55,173 nt of DNA from Sphingomonadaceae bacterium (GTDB lineage Bacteria; Pseudomonadota; Alphaproteobacteria; Sphingomonadales; Sphingomonadaceae): positions 1-55,173 of the forward strand of contig CANJUF010000022.1 of NCBI GenBank assembly GCA_947477745.1, read 5' to 3'. A program made the position numbers and the translations under genes. Positions 42,986-51,546 of this stretch are shown here, piece after piece; the first letter of the stretch is position 1; each line of letters begins with the position of its first letter. Under the pieces are notes generated by a model. It saw nothing but the letters and a program-made list of their open reading frames with translations. It ran no database searches and had not been told where the DNA came from.

Positions 42986-43486
42986 TCACTGCGGCGCGAG
43001 CAGCGCCCGCGAGGCCTCGGCCCCGTCGAGGTTGGAATTGATCCGCTCGGTCACTTTCCAACCCTTGTCGGTGCGCGTCCAGTGCCAGCGGTTGGCAGAC
43101 ACGCGCGCTACCCAGAATCGGTCTGCCGCAGCGTCCCAGCGGATGTTGAGCGCATAGCTGCGCCCGGTCGCCTCGTCGCCCTGGATCACGACATGCGGCA
43201 CGGTCAGCACATGGGCACAGCCGTTCATGATGAGCGACTGGTGCCCGGCGCCATTGACCATTGCCGCGATATCGCCCGAGCCGCGCATCGTGAAGGTGTG
43301 TTCGCCGCCGCCCACCGCAAACTCGCCGTCTTGCGTCCAGATGCTGGTGGTTTCCTCGGCGGTGCCGCTATCGACCGAAGGGCCATATTGCGCGGCAAGT
43401 TGAGTGAGGTCGCGGTGATCCTCGAGCTGGCGCACCCGCGCCTTGAGCGCCGCCAGCTCCGCTTTCAGTTCCTGCAATTCGTCCAT
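42986..43486 (-). CDS. NTF2/SnoaL-fold protein with N-terminal coiled coil (3 of 6)
   Basis: A 166-residue protein. The first 30 residues (DELQELKAELAALKARVRQLE) predict a short coiled coil, followed by the SnoaL helix DLTQLAAQYGPSVDSGTAEETTSIW, the sheet strands and a WKVTERINSN end. The start at 43486 has a perfect GGAGGTGA ribosome site; the in-frame ATG at 43501 would overlap the ADH gene. The coiled coil may mediate dimer or complex formation. Confidence 0.8.
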   Translation of the reverse strand: MDELQELKAELAALKARVRQLEDHRDLTQLAAQYGPSVDSGTAEETTSIWTQDGEFAVGGGEHTFTMRGSGDIAAMVNGAGHQSLIMNGCAHVLTVPHVVIQGDEATGRSYALNIRWDAAADRFWVARVSANRWHWTRTDKGWKVTERINSNLDGAEASRALLAPQ

Positions 43487-43491
43487 AGCGC

Positions 43492-44550
43492 TCACCTCCA
43501 CGGCTGCACGACGATCCGCGCGGGACCATTGGCGTCGCGCGCATCATCGATCGCCTGCGGCATCTCGCTGAGCCCGATCACCCGCCCGCCCATTGGCGCC
43601 ACGTCGATCCGGCCCGACATCACTTCCTCCAGCGCCTCGTTCCAGTGCGGCATCGAAGGCCCGCCGCCGAAATGCAAGTTCAGGCCCTTGCGCTTGGCGG
43701 TCATGGTGTGGAGATGCTCGCCCTTCGGCGGTCCGCCTGCCGAAAAGATCCGCGTCGCCCGCTCGCACGAGCGGATGATGCCATCGAGCACGCCGGGCAC
43801 GCCGACGCATTCGAACAGCACGCAGCGTTTGTCGCTCGCGGGGCCGAACAGCGAGACGACGGCATCCTCGCCATAGGCGAGATCGCGCCAGACCTTGTAA
43901 GGCGAGACCGAGGCGGGATCTACGACCTGATCCGCGCCCATCGCCAGCGCGGTCAGCCGCCGCGATTCGACGAAATCGGCCGCGATAATCGGCCCGACGC
44001 CCAGCCGCTTGAGCGAGGCGATCACCGAAAGCCCGATGGCGCCGCAACCGATGACCAGCGGAACCTCGTTCGGCTGGACATTGGCGGTGTTGGCATAGTG
44101 CCAGCCGACCGAGATCGCGTCGGCAATCGCGAGCAGTTCGTCGGGCAGCGGGCTGTCGATCACCTGCGTCACCGCCTCGCTCATCAGGAAGTATTCGCCG
44201 AAGCCGCCGGGCACTTCGGGGCTGTAGCCGATGACACGCGCGCCTTGCGGCGTGATCAGCACCGGGATCGAGCTGACCCGCGTGCCCTTGGCCCACTTGC
44301 GCTCGGTCCCGGGGCCATAATCGACGATCTGCGCGACATATTCGTGGCCCATGACAATATCGCGGTCGGCATCGTAGTTCGACAGGCCCGAATCGTCGTC
44401 CGCGTCAGCTTCGGGATGATCCATGAAATGCAGGTCGGACGCGCAGATGCCGCAGGCGCAGGTCTTGACAAGGATCTGGCCCGGACCCGGCACCGGATCA
44501 TCGGTCTCGCGGACCTCGATCTTTCCCTCTCTAAGTACTGCAGCACGCAT
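43492..44550 (-). CDS. zinc-dependent alcohol dehydrogenase family protein without structural zinc lobe
   Basis: A 352-residue medium-chain dehydrogenase. Catalytic zinc residues are Cys in CGICASDLH and GHE in VMGHEYVAQ; the cofactor motif is VIGCGAIGLS. The four-cysteine structural zinc cluster found in the 1267-2346 enzyme is absent; the sequence instead reads RVSSIPVLITPQGAR there. It carries an Asp-rich insertion (EADADDDSGLSNYDADRD). It probably oxidises an alcohol in the pathway. Operon member, five bases from the NTF2-like gene. Confidence 0.85.
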   Translation of the reverse strand: MRAAVLREGKIEVRETDDPVPGPGQILVKTCACGICASDLHFMDHPEADADDDSGLSNYDADRDIVMGHEYVAQIVDYGPGTERKWAKGTRVSSIPVLITPQGARVIGYSPEVPGGFGEYFLMSEAVTQVIDSPLPDELLAIADAISVGWHYANTANVQPNEVPLVIGCGAIGLSVIASLKRLGVGPIIAADFVESRRLTALAMGADQVVDPASVSPYKVWRDLAYGEDAVVSLFGPASDKRCVLFECVGVPGVLDGIIRSCERATRIFSAGGPPKGEHLHTMTAKRKGLNLHFGGGPSMPHWNEALEEVMSGRIDVAPMGGRVIGLSEMPQAIDDARDANGPARIVVQPWR

Positions 44551-44578
44551 TGTTTTCTCTCATGATGAAAGCGCCCGC

Positions 44579-45361
44579 TCAGTCGCGGAAATCGGCGCCC
44601 GCCTGATACATCTGCTCGACCGCCGCGCCGCGGCTTAGCGAGGCGAACGCCTTGACCATGTCTTCGCCCCCGCCCGCGTAAAGCACCGGCCCATTCGCGA
44701 TCGCTTCCAGACCCTGCCGGGCAATGTCGGCCGAATCCTCGCCCAGCCCTGCCATGGCGGGATAGTGCCGCGCATTCGCCGGGGTCGCGGTGAGGCCAAG
44801 CATGTGCGAGAGCACATGGACGCCGTGCGGCTTCAGTTCGAACCACAGCGCCTCGGCAAAGGTAGTCGAGAACGCCTTGACCGCGCTGTAGGTCGCGAGG
44901 CCCGGTTGGCCCACCAGCGCGGCGAACGAGCCGACGAGCACGATGCCGCCGCGACCGCGCGCCTTCATCTGCCCGCCGTAGTGGTGGACCAGCGCTAGCA
45001 TCGCGGTGTCGTTCACCGCGACCAGCGCCTGCGCGAAGGCCAGATCGCTGTCGAGGAAATCGCCGGTCTGGCTGCTGGCCCCGGCGTTGTGGATCAGCAG
45101 GCCCACCTCGCGCTCGCCGGTGAGATCGCGGATCTCATCGACGGCACCGGGCGCGGTGAGATCGACCGAGCGCGCCAGCACTTCGCGATCAGGATGCGCG
45201 GCGCGGATCGCGGAGGCAGTTTCCTCCAGCGGTCCGGGCTTGCGCGCGATCAGCGCCAGGTCGAGCCCGCGCCCTGCGAGCTGCATCGCATATTCCGCGC
45301 CGACGCCCTCGGAGCCGCCGCAGACCAGCGCCATGCGGCCATATTGCTGAGTGAAATCCAT
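44579..45361 (-). CDS. short-chain dehydrogenase/reductase
   Basis: A 260-residue SDR of the 3-oxoacyl/steroid-type branch, with VCGGSEGVGAEYA for the cofactor motif, HNAGASSQTG, VGSFAALVG for the Ser and YSAVK for YxxxK. The start at 45361 gives a normal N-terminus; the frame extends upstream without domain support. Together with the 41417 and 40464 SDRs it suggests several redox steps on a hydroxylated carbon skeleton. Confidence 0.86.
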   Translation of the reverse strand: MDFTQQYGRMALVCGGSEGVGAEYAMQLAGRGLDLALIARKPGPLEETASAIRAAHPDREVLARSVDLTAPGAVDEIRDLTGEREVGLLIHNAGASSQTGDFLDSDLAFAQALVAVNDTAMLALVHHYGGQMKARGRGGIVLVGSFAALVGQPGLATYSAVKAFSTTFAEALWFELKPHGVHVLSHMLGLTATPANARHYPAMAGLGEDSADIARQGLEAIANGPVLYAGGGEDMVKAFASLSRGAAVEQMYQAGADFRD

Positions 45362-45419
45362 TGACGCATCCTCTCCGCGCTTCGGTCTCGTGATCCTTGA
45401 AAGAGGCCGCCGCCACAAT

Positions 45420-45953
45420 TCAATCGAGCGGCAGCAGCTTTCCTTCGGCAAACAGGCGGTAGCTCGGATCGGAACTGTCGCGCTTGCCGGTCGTCTCGAA
45501 AACGCATCCCGATGCAGGTCCGGTGACGTCGAAATCAAGCACGAAGGCGCGCTCGGCAATGCGCCATTTGCCGTCTTTCCGCTTCTCCCAGACATCGAGG
45601 TATCGGCCGAGATTGCGGCTGTCGATCAGCGCGCCGTTTTCATCGCGGCGGCGCAGCGTCACATCGCCATAAGTTTCGCTGTAGGCGCGGTTGCCATCGA
45701 CACGGATCAGCACGTTGCCGTGCTGGTGCGAGTGTGAAAGGTGCAGCGCGTGGCCGGAGAGCGCCATGTCGACGAAGCCATGGCCAGTGCCCTGGTACAT
45801 CTGTTCGCCATAATCGACGCGGGCATCGGGGTGGAAGATATCCTTGGCCATTTCCGCATCACAGCGGTCCATGCAGCGGCAATAGAGGAAGATGACCTCG
45901 GTGATTTCCTGCTTGGCGAGCAGGTCATCGATCGCCTTGTCCCGGTCAGTCAT
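45420..45953 (-). CDS. NTF2/SnoaL-fold protein (4 of 6)
   Basis: A 177-residue SnoaL-like protein. It has the full fold signature LLAKQEITEVIFLYCRCMDRCDAEMA, FHPDARVDYG, a His-rich HLSHSHQHGN at mid-chain and WRIAERAFVLDFDV. The Tyr/Asp/His combination is the one found in SnoaL-type dehydratases and isomerases such as BaiE-like proteins, so catalysis is plausible; the substrate is unknown. It is 12 bp from the DapB-like gene. Confidence 0.8.
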   Translation of the reverse strand: MTDRDKAIDDLLAKQEITEVIFLYCRCMDRCDAEMAKDIFHPDARVDYGEQMYQGTGHGFVDMALSGHALHLSHSHQHGNVLIRVDGNRAYSETYGDVTLRRRDENGALIDSRNLGRYLDVWEKRKDGKWRIAERAFVLDFDVTGPASGCVFETTGKRDSSDPSYRLFAEGKLLPLD

Positions 45954-45965
45954 ATCCGCTTTCCC

Positions 45966-46985
45966 TCATCCACGCGGCTTGTAGCAATGCCTGGCCGCGA
46001 CCATCGGCAGCTCCCACGCCTGCACGATCCCGGGCCAGGCAGCGCAGACCGCTTCTATCGAATGAACCGCCGACATCGCGGTGACAAGCCCGCCGCCGGT
46101 GGGATCGCCCTCGCGTTCGAACACGCAGCGGATGCTCGGCGTGCCCTCGATCTCGATGACATAGCCTTCGCCCTTCCAGTCGGGCTCCATCGCATCGCCC
46201 AGCCGCCACATGGTCGAAAGGCTGATCGCAGGGCGGCCATCGATCATCGCCGAATAGGTCATCCTCGAGCCGCAAACCGTGCCCTCGGCTATATCGATCC
46301 AGCCGAGCCCGAGTTCGCGCGTGGCGAGGCCAAGTTCAATGCTGAAGGCGATCTCGTCGGGAACGAGGCCCAGCCCGACGGCCATCATCTGGACGGCGTC
46401 TTCGAACACGCGGGTGCGCTCGCGGCTGGCTTCGGCCAGACCGGGCGCGTCGGCCGGCCCCCCGTAGCCAAGCGAACGCCAGGTTGCGGCGGAGGCATAC
46501 TCGGTCGCATCGACCGATTCGAGCACGCTGATGTGGCTGAATTCGGCGCACTGGGCCGACATGGCCAGCGCATAGGCATTGGCGAGGCCAGGATTGATGC
46601 CGGTGCCGTGAAGCGTCACACCGCCCGCCCGCGCCGCGCTCTCCAGCCGGTCGACCGCCGCTTCGCCGAACGAGCGGCCGGTGATGAAATTGGCGGTGGA
46701 GATGACGTTTATCCCCGCCTCCAGAAGCTGCGCCATCGCCTCGACGTCCCAGACCAGCGGCATGTAAAGCACGCAGTCAGGCCGGGCGGCGATGATATCC
46801 TCGATGCGGTTGGTCGCGATAATGCCGGTCGGTTCGCATCCGATCAGTTCACCCACGTCCTTGCCTAGCTTGTCCGCGCCGTGCGCGAAGCAGGCGACGA
46901 GTTCAAAATCCGGATGTTCGATCACCTTGCGCGCCGATGCGGCGCCCACCAGCCCGGTCGCCCATTGTGCAATTCTGAGGGTCAT
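45966..46985 (-). CDS. DapB-like NAD(P)-dependent dehydrogenase of unknown substrate
   Basis: A 339-residue protein with an N-terminal DapB-type Rossmann motif, IAQWATGLVGAASARKVI, and a YMPLVWDVEAMAQLLEAGINVIS segment. It then has a GINPGLANAYALAM loop and a C-terminal VTAMSAVHSIEAVCAAWPGI. It resembles 2,4-diaminopentanoate dehydrogenase-like and dihydrodipicolinate reductase-like proteins often found in degradative clusters of sphingomonads and actinobacteria. Its reaction in this pathway is unknown. Twelve and eighteen bases separate it from flanking NTF2-like genes. Confidence 0.75.
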   Translation of the reverse strand: MTLRIAQWATGLVGAASARKVIEHPDFELVACFAHGADKLGKDVGELIGCEPTGIIATNRIEDIIAARPDCVLYMPLVWDVEAMAQLLEAGINVISTANFITGRSFGEAAVDRLESAARAGGVTLHGTGINPGLANAYALAMSAQCAEFSHISVLESVDATEYASAATWRSLGYGGPADAPGLAEASRERTRVFEDAVQMMAVGLGLVPDEIAFSIELGLATRELGLGWIDIAEGTVCGSRMTYSAMIDGRPAISLSTMWRLGDAMEPDWKGEGYVIEIEGTPSIRCVFEREGDPTGGGLVTAMSAVHSIEAVCAAWPGIVQAWELPMVAARHCYKPRG

Positions 46986-47003
46986 GTGCTTCTCCTGTCG
47001 GGC

Positions 47004-47453
47004 TTAGTCGGGCGAAGGCGGCTCGGACATACCCGCAGGCACGGACTGGCGCGCATAGACGAACACCCGGCGGGCGAAGCGCCACTGCCCGCCCTGCTTG
47101 CGCAGCACGTCGTAATATCGGCCCGTAGCGACGACCGGAATCGGATCGTCCGCCCCGGCGACCGTCAGGGCCACGGCATCGGCCCAGGCGCGGACCTCGT
47201 CACCCTCACCCTCGATAACCGGATTGAAAGTCAGGTGCTTGACCATCTGCGGCTCGGGCGGCTCGATCTGCTCGAAACCGGCGATGATCCCGGCGCGCCC
47301 GGCAAAACGCAGCGGCCCTGCTTCCCACACGGCATCTTCGCAGAACAATGCGCCAATGTCCGCGAAGCGCCGGTCATCGATGAACTGCCCGTAGCGTGCA
47401 TGCAATTGCTGGATCGCTGCATAGTCGCTCGCATCCAATGGCATGGCGCTCAT
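47004..47453 (-). CDS. NTF2/SnoaL-fold protein (5 of 6)
   Basis: A 149-residue SnoaL-like protein: DASDYAAIQQLHARYGQFIDDRRFADIGALFCEDAVWE, then sheet strands and WRFARRVFVYARQ. The ATG at 47453 overlaps the stop of the TIM-barrel gene (ATGA), supporting this start over the ATG at 47462 or 47444. Tyr and Asp of the pocket are conserved (YGQFIDD). Confidence 0.8.
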   Translation of the reverse strand: MSAMPLDASDYAAIQQLHARYGQFIDDRRFADIGALFCEDAVWEAGPLRFAGRAGIIAGFEQIEPPEPQMVKHLTFNPVIEGEGDEVRAWADAVALTVAGADDPIPVVATGRYYDVLRKQGGQWRFARRVFVYARQSVPAGMSEPPSPD

Positions 47454-48268
47454 GCTCCCCACTTGACCAGCCGCTCACCCAGCCATTCGACCGAGCGGCG
47501 GATCGCGCTTTCATAGCCTTCCTGCTCGATCGCCGGGCCGAGCACCTCGATCTCGAAGTAGCCCTTGTACCCGGCATCGAGCACTTCGCCGACCAGCCAT
47601 TCGAGCGGCATCGAGCCGTCTCCCGGCACGCGGCGATTGTTGCGCAGCGGCTCGTCGATGAGAAAGTCGCTGACCTGCACGATGCACAGCCGGTCGACAT
47701 TGTCGCGAAACAGGCGCGGCAAGCCCGGCTCGTACCAGACGTTCTGCAATTCGAGGCAGATGTCGACGTCCGCCGCGCGGGAAATCTCGGCCACGCCTGC
47801 AAGCGTATGGACGAAGCCGATAGCGCGGGAAGAAACGCTGTTATGCTCGATCGCCAGCCGCACGCCGCGTTGCTTCGCATAGGCCACGACCTTGGGCAGG
47901 CACGCGATCAGCGCCGCATAGGCCTCGTCGGTCGCCATGCGTGGCGGGGTCGGGCCGGTAAGGAAATAGAGCGCGGGCGCGCCCAGCCGCTGCGCAATGT
48001 CGATGGTGCCGGCCAGTTCGGCCAGCGCCGCATCCTCGCTTTCGATCATGCCGCCGCTGGTGCCGCCAGACAGGGCCGTGAACGCAAGGCCCGAAGCTGC
48101 GAGCGCAGCGATCTCCGCTTCGCGCCGCTCGGTGAACTTGGTGGTCGGCAGGCCCATCGCGCCGATGCCCTCCTGCCGGAAGAACGCGATGTCCTGATCG
48201 ACTGACCAGGTCCAGCTCGAAATGGTGGTCACCGATATGCGCGGATGGGCTTGCGAGGCGTTTAGCAC
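47450..48268 (-). CDS. xylose-isomerase-like TIM-barrel protein (sugar phosphate isomerase/epimerase family)
   Basis: A 272-residue AP-endonuclease-2/xylose-isomerase-like barrel. Likely metal ligands are the Glu in LAIEHNSVS, the Glu in ICLELQNVWYE, the Asp in VQVSDFLID and the Glu in YFEIEVLG. It starts at a GTG (48268) that overlaps the sulfotransferase stop by seven bases. In catabolic clusters such barrels isomerise or cleave hydroxy-keto intermediates. The product here is not predictable. Confidence 0.8.
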   Translation of the reverse strand: MLNASQAHPRISVTTISSWTWSVDQDIAFFRQEGIGAMGLPTTKFTERREAEIAALAASGLAFTALSGGTSGGMIESEDAALAELAGTIDIAQRLGAPALYFLTGPTPPRMATDEAYAALIACLPKVVAYAKQRGVRLAIEHNSVSSRAIGFVHTLAGVAEISRAADVDICLELQNVWYEPGLPRLFRDNVDRLCIVQVSDFLIDEPLRNNRRVPGDGSMPLEWLVGEVLDAGYKGYFEIEVLGPAIEQEGYESAIRRSVEWLGERLVKWGA

Positions 48269-49446
48269 AGGTGGCCGAACCTTTCGGTGTAGAAGGCGAA
48301 ATCGGCGGCGATCCGCTCATCGGAAAAGCCGACGTCCTGCGGCGCGTGGCGGTGTTCGCCGTGCGCGCCGGAGTGGTTGCGTTCGTGCCATTCGCGCACC
48401 CGCGCCTCGAACTCGGCGCCAAACGGCAGATCAAGCTCGGCATGGACCCGGCGCAGCGTGCCGAGCGCATCGACGCCCAGCTCTTTTTGCGACACGTCGA
48501 CATAATGCGCCTCGCCCAGCCGTTCGCGCGCGGCAACCGCCGTCTTCATCCCTGCGAGCAGATGACGATAGATATCGCGCGCGATCTTCTCGTGCCCCAC
48601 CTGTTCGACCACGCCGGGCGGATAGTGGTGAACCACGAAGCTGAAATAGCTCGACAGCGCCTTGACCGGGTGGCGGTGTGTGAAGACGAAACGCGCATCG
48701 GGATAGACCGCGACGATGTCTTCCATGTGGAACTTGTAATGCGGCGCCTTGAGAATCCACAGGTTGGGCGGACGCGAGCTTTGCAGCAACTGGAGCGTGC
48801 GCTTGTGGAAGGCATAGGCCGGGAGCATGTCCGCACCGCGCCACCATGTGCGGTAAGCGGGCACCGGCAGGATGTTGCTTTGCGGGGCGAAGGCCATGCC
48901 GAGCACATCGTGGTCTTCCTCGGTCGCGTCGGTGTCGAACAAGTGCATGGCCATCTGCTGCGGATCGATCGCGGCGTTACGGGCGATTGCCGCCTGCCTT
49001 CGCGGATCGTCGTCTTCGGTGGCGAGCAGCGGCGGAGGCACCGGATTGGCTTGTTCCCAGGCGCGCAGCGGCCGCAATTGCGGATCGAGCGAGAGCACGT
49101 TGCCGGTCGCAGTAGTGCCGGTGCGCGGCAGGCCCGTCACCATGATCGGGCCGCGCACCTCGGCCTCGCTCGCGGCGGGATTGGCCTTGTGCCAGTCCTC
49201 CACCCTCAAGCGGTTTTCCAGCCGCCGCAGCATCATCGACAAGACGCCGGTGCGCGCCGCGCCCGCGACCGACGCGCCCTCACCCGAAAGGCTGGCAAGG
49301 ATCTGGTCGAGACCCTCGACAAACTCCATCCCGCCGAAATCGGCAAGGCCGGTGCGCTGCCGCGCGGCATCGATCAGCTCGCCTGACCCTGGCCACCGCT
49401 CGGGCGATAGCACCGGATGTTCGACCTGCTGGGCGGCGCTCGCCAT
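48262..49446 (-). CDS. sulfotransferase-family (PF13469-type) protein 1
   Basis: A 394-residue P-loop sulfotransferase-fold protein. The 5'-phosphosulfate loop reads GLPRTGTTATGNVLSLDP (near residue 105), and the 3'-phosphate region is FVFTHRHPVKALSSYFS. It has an ILKAPHYKFHMEDI segment. If PAPS-dependent, it would sulfate a hydroxyl group. The ATG at 49446 has a GGGAG ribosome site 8 bases upstream; the ATG at 49461 is in frame and would itself contain that site. It opens the leftward twelve-gene operon and faces the rightward operon across 148 bp. Confidence 0.8.
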   Translation of the reverse strand: MASAAQQVEHPVLSPERWPGSGELIDAARQRTGLADFGGMEFVEGLDQILASLSGEGASVAGAARTGVLSMMLRRLENRLRVEDWHKANPAASEAEVRGPIMVTGLPRTGTTATGNVLSLDPQLRPLRAWEQANPVPPPLLATEDDDPRRQAAIARNAAIDPQQMAMHLFDTDATEEDHDVLGMAFAPQSNILPVPAYRTWWRGADMLPAYAFHKRTLQLLQSSRPPNLWILKAPHYKFHMEDIVAVYPDARFVFTHRHPVKALSSYFSFVVHHYPPGVVEQVGHEKIARDIYRHLLAGMKTAVAARERLGEAHYVDVSQKELGVDALGTLRRVHAELDLPFGAEFEARVREWHERNHSGAHGEHRHAPQDVGFSDERIAADFAFYTERFGHLC

Positions 49447-49594
49447 TTCCTCATCTCCCATATGCTTTGGCCTGTCGGTAACGCAAAGCGCAACACTGCG
49501 CCATACCGCCGTGCGCGAAGGTCGATGCGCTGGACGCGGCACCGCCTCGCGGCTAGCCTTCGCACAAATAACAGCAAATCGAGAGGATGACGGC

Positions 49595-50971
49595 ATGACC
49601 GGAAAAGGCCTGATAGGACGCGGCGGCGCGGTGCTGGCCGTGCTTGCGCTCGCCGCAGGGGGCATCGCCGCCCAGGCATGGGCGCGCGGCAGGCAGTCTG
49701 CGCCGATCCTCGCCAAACCCGAGCAGCGGGCGCGCGAAGCCATGGCGCTGCGCATCTACAAGCGGCCCGAGCTTCAGGAACAGCTGAGGATCGCCAAGAC
49801 CCAGTTCGCGGCCAGCCCGCTGGCCCAGATACCCGACGGCAGGGCGACGATCGACCGCGCCAGCGAGGCCCTGGCCCTGAGCGCGGCCTATTATGCGGCC
49901 AATTCCGATACCACGCGGCCCTTCATTTTTTGGGGGACCAATGCCGCGCACAGCTGGATGGGCCTCAAGGTGCCCTCGTCAGGTTACGGCCTCGATGCGC
50001 CCGACAACATCTATCGCAGCGCCGCCTTCGATGGCGACGGTCGCTACGTGGTGCGCGGAACGGTCCACGGAACCGGCCCGGCGCAGCAATCGTTCGTGGT
50101 CTATCGCGGACTGCCCGGCGTCACCAAGACGATGAACGCCGAAGGGCACATGGACGAGATCGCCGGAATCGCGAGCGAAGCCCTGGTGCGCGATGCCCAG
50201 GGCAATTACACGCTCACCATCGACGCCGATCCGGCGGGCGACCGCAAGAACCATCTGCAGGTTCCGCGCGATCTGAAGGGCATGCACCTGATGATCCGCG
50301 ATTCGCTGGCTGACTGGGACGAGGAACTGCCGGTCGCGCTGACCATCGAACGCCTCGATACGCCGAGCGCCGCGCCTGCCGCGCGCAGCGAAGACGAAAT
50401 GACCCGGATCGCCGTTAACGCGCTCGCAGGCAACGTGCCGTTCTGGCTGAACTGGTTCGAAAGCTACGTCTACGCCAAGCCGCTCAACCAGATCCCGGCG
50501 CCGTGGAAGCGCGTGCAGGGCTGGGGTATGACGCAGCAAGGCCGCTTCGCGCTGGGACAGGGCGAGGCCTGGGTGGTGACGCTCGATCCGCTCGGCGCGC
50601 GGTTCTTCGATTTCCAGATCTCCGATCCGTGGACCAAGGCGGTCGAATATGTCTCGCGAACTGGCAGCTTCAATACGAGCCAGGCCGCAGTCAACGCGGA
50701 CGGCACGATCACGCTGGTCGCCTCTCCGGTCGATCCCGGCGTGCACAACTGGCTTGATACCTCGGGCCTCTTGGCCGGGACCTTTCAGGTGCGCTGGCAG
50801 GGCCTTCCGGCGAGCGTAACCTCGGGCGAAAGCGCGGTGCGCAAGGTCGAGATGGTCCCGCTCGCCGATCTGGCAAGCCACCTGCCGCAAGGCATGCGGA
50901 TGGTGGACAAGGCCGGGCGCGCCCGGCAGCTCGCCGAACGGGAAAAGAGCTACGCCAGGCGCCTGCGCTAA
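49595..50971 (+). CDS. exported DUF1214-like protein 1
   Basis: A 458-residue protein with an N-terminal signal or anchor (GGAVLAVLALAAGGIAAQA) and a C-terminal DUF1214-like half: QGEAWVVTLDPLGARFFDFQ, FNTSQAAVNADGTITLV, then the DPGVHNWLDTSG signature, which is characteristic of DUF1254/DUF1214 proteins. The function of this family is unknown. The first gene of the rightward operon, it has a GAGAGG ribosome site. Its paralogue lies at 52745-54049. Confidence 0.75.
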   Translation: MTGKGLIGRGGAVLAVLALAAGGIAAQAWARGRQSAPILAKPEQRAREAMALRIYKRPELQEQLRIAKTQFAASPLAQIPDGRATIDRASEALALSAAYYAANSDTTRPFIFWGTNAAHSWMGLKVPSSGYGLDAPDNIYRSAAFDGDGRYVVRGTVHGTGPAQQSFVVYRGLPGVTKTMNAEGHMDEIAGIASEALVRDAQGNYTLTIDADPAGDRKNHLQVPRDLKGMHLMIRDSLADWDEELPVALTIERLDTPSAAPAARSEDEMTRIAVNALAGNVPFWLNWFESYVYAKPLNQIPAPWKRVQGWGMTQQGRFALGQGEAWVVTLDPLGARFFDFQISDPWTKAVEYVSRTGSFNTSQAAVNADGTITLVASPVDPGVHNWLDTSGLLAGTFQVRWQGLPASVTSGESAVRKVEMVPLADLASHLPQGMRMVDKAGRARQLAEREKSYARRLR

Positions 50972-50996
50972 GGCAGGACCAAAGGAGAGATCGGCC

Positions 50997-51464
50997 ATGG
51001 AATTACAGGAACTGAGCGACCGGATTGCGATCCGCGACCTGGCAGACCGCTATGCCGTGTCGGTGACCTGCCGTGACTGGGCAGGTGTCGCCGCCTGTTT
51101 CCACGGCGATGCGACATGGGCCGTGCCCGGTGTCGGACTCGCCTTCGAAGGGCGCGAGCAGATCGCCGCGGGCATTCGCGGCGCAGTCGAGCCCAATGCG
51201 TTTCACATGCTGATGCCGCACGCTTTCGTGATCGACACGCTCAGCGCCGAGCGCGCAACCGCACGCAGCGTGCTTCACGAGGTATTCCAGCGTCCCGGCG
51301 GTTCGGAGGGCGCAAAGGTGCTTGGCGTCTATACCGACGTGATCGCCAGGCGCGGCGGCCTATGGCTGTTCGAGGACCGGTGCTTCGCAATCTACCTGAT
51401 GGACGCTTCGGGCCTGCCAGGACAGGTGATGGTGGACTATTCTGCATTGGCAACGGCGCGATAA
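50997..51464 (+). CDS. NTF2/SnoaL-fold protein (6 of 6)
   Basis: A 155-residue SnoaL-like protein: ELSDRIAIRDLADRYAVSVTCRDWAGVAACFHGDATWAV, then FHMLMPHAFVIDT and WLFEDRCFAIYLMD. In the pocket position where others have Asp after Tyr, the sequence reads VTCRD, so the acidic residue is shifted. An AAGGAGAGA ribosome site precedes the ATG. It is 25 bp after the DUF1214-like gene and on the same strand. Confidence 0.8.
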   Translation: MELQELSDRIAIRDLADRYAVSVTCRDWAGVAACFHGDATWAVPGVGLAFEGREQIAAGIRGAVEPNAFHMLMPHAFVIDTLSAERATARSVLHEVFQRPGGSEGAKVLGVYTDVIARRGGLWLFEDRCFAIYLMDASGLPGQVMVDYSALATAR

Positions 51465-51546
51465 GGGTTCTCAATTGCGTTATCTCTATTGGCGCAGCGC
51501 CCAAACGGCGATAGCGTGAGGCAGCCGCAGGAACGGCATCATTGCA

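Noticed and set aside
49595..51464. Longer in-frame start for the DUF1214-like gene (from 48872)
   Set aside because: The extension lies antisense to the sulfotransferase gene and has no signal peptide or domain; the GAGAGG ribosome site marks 49595.
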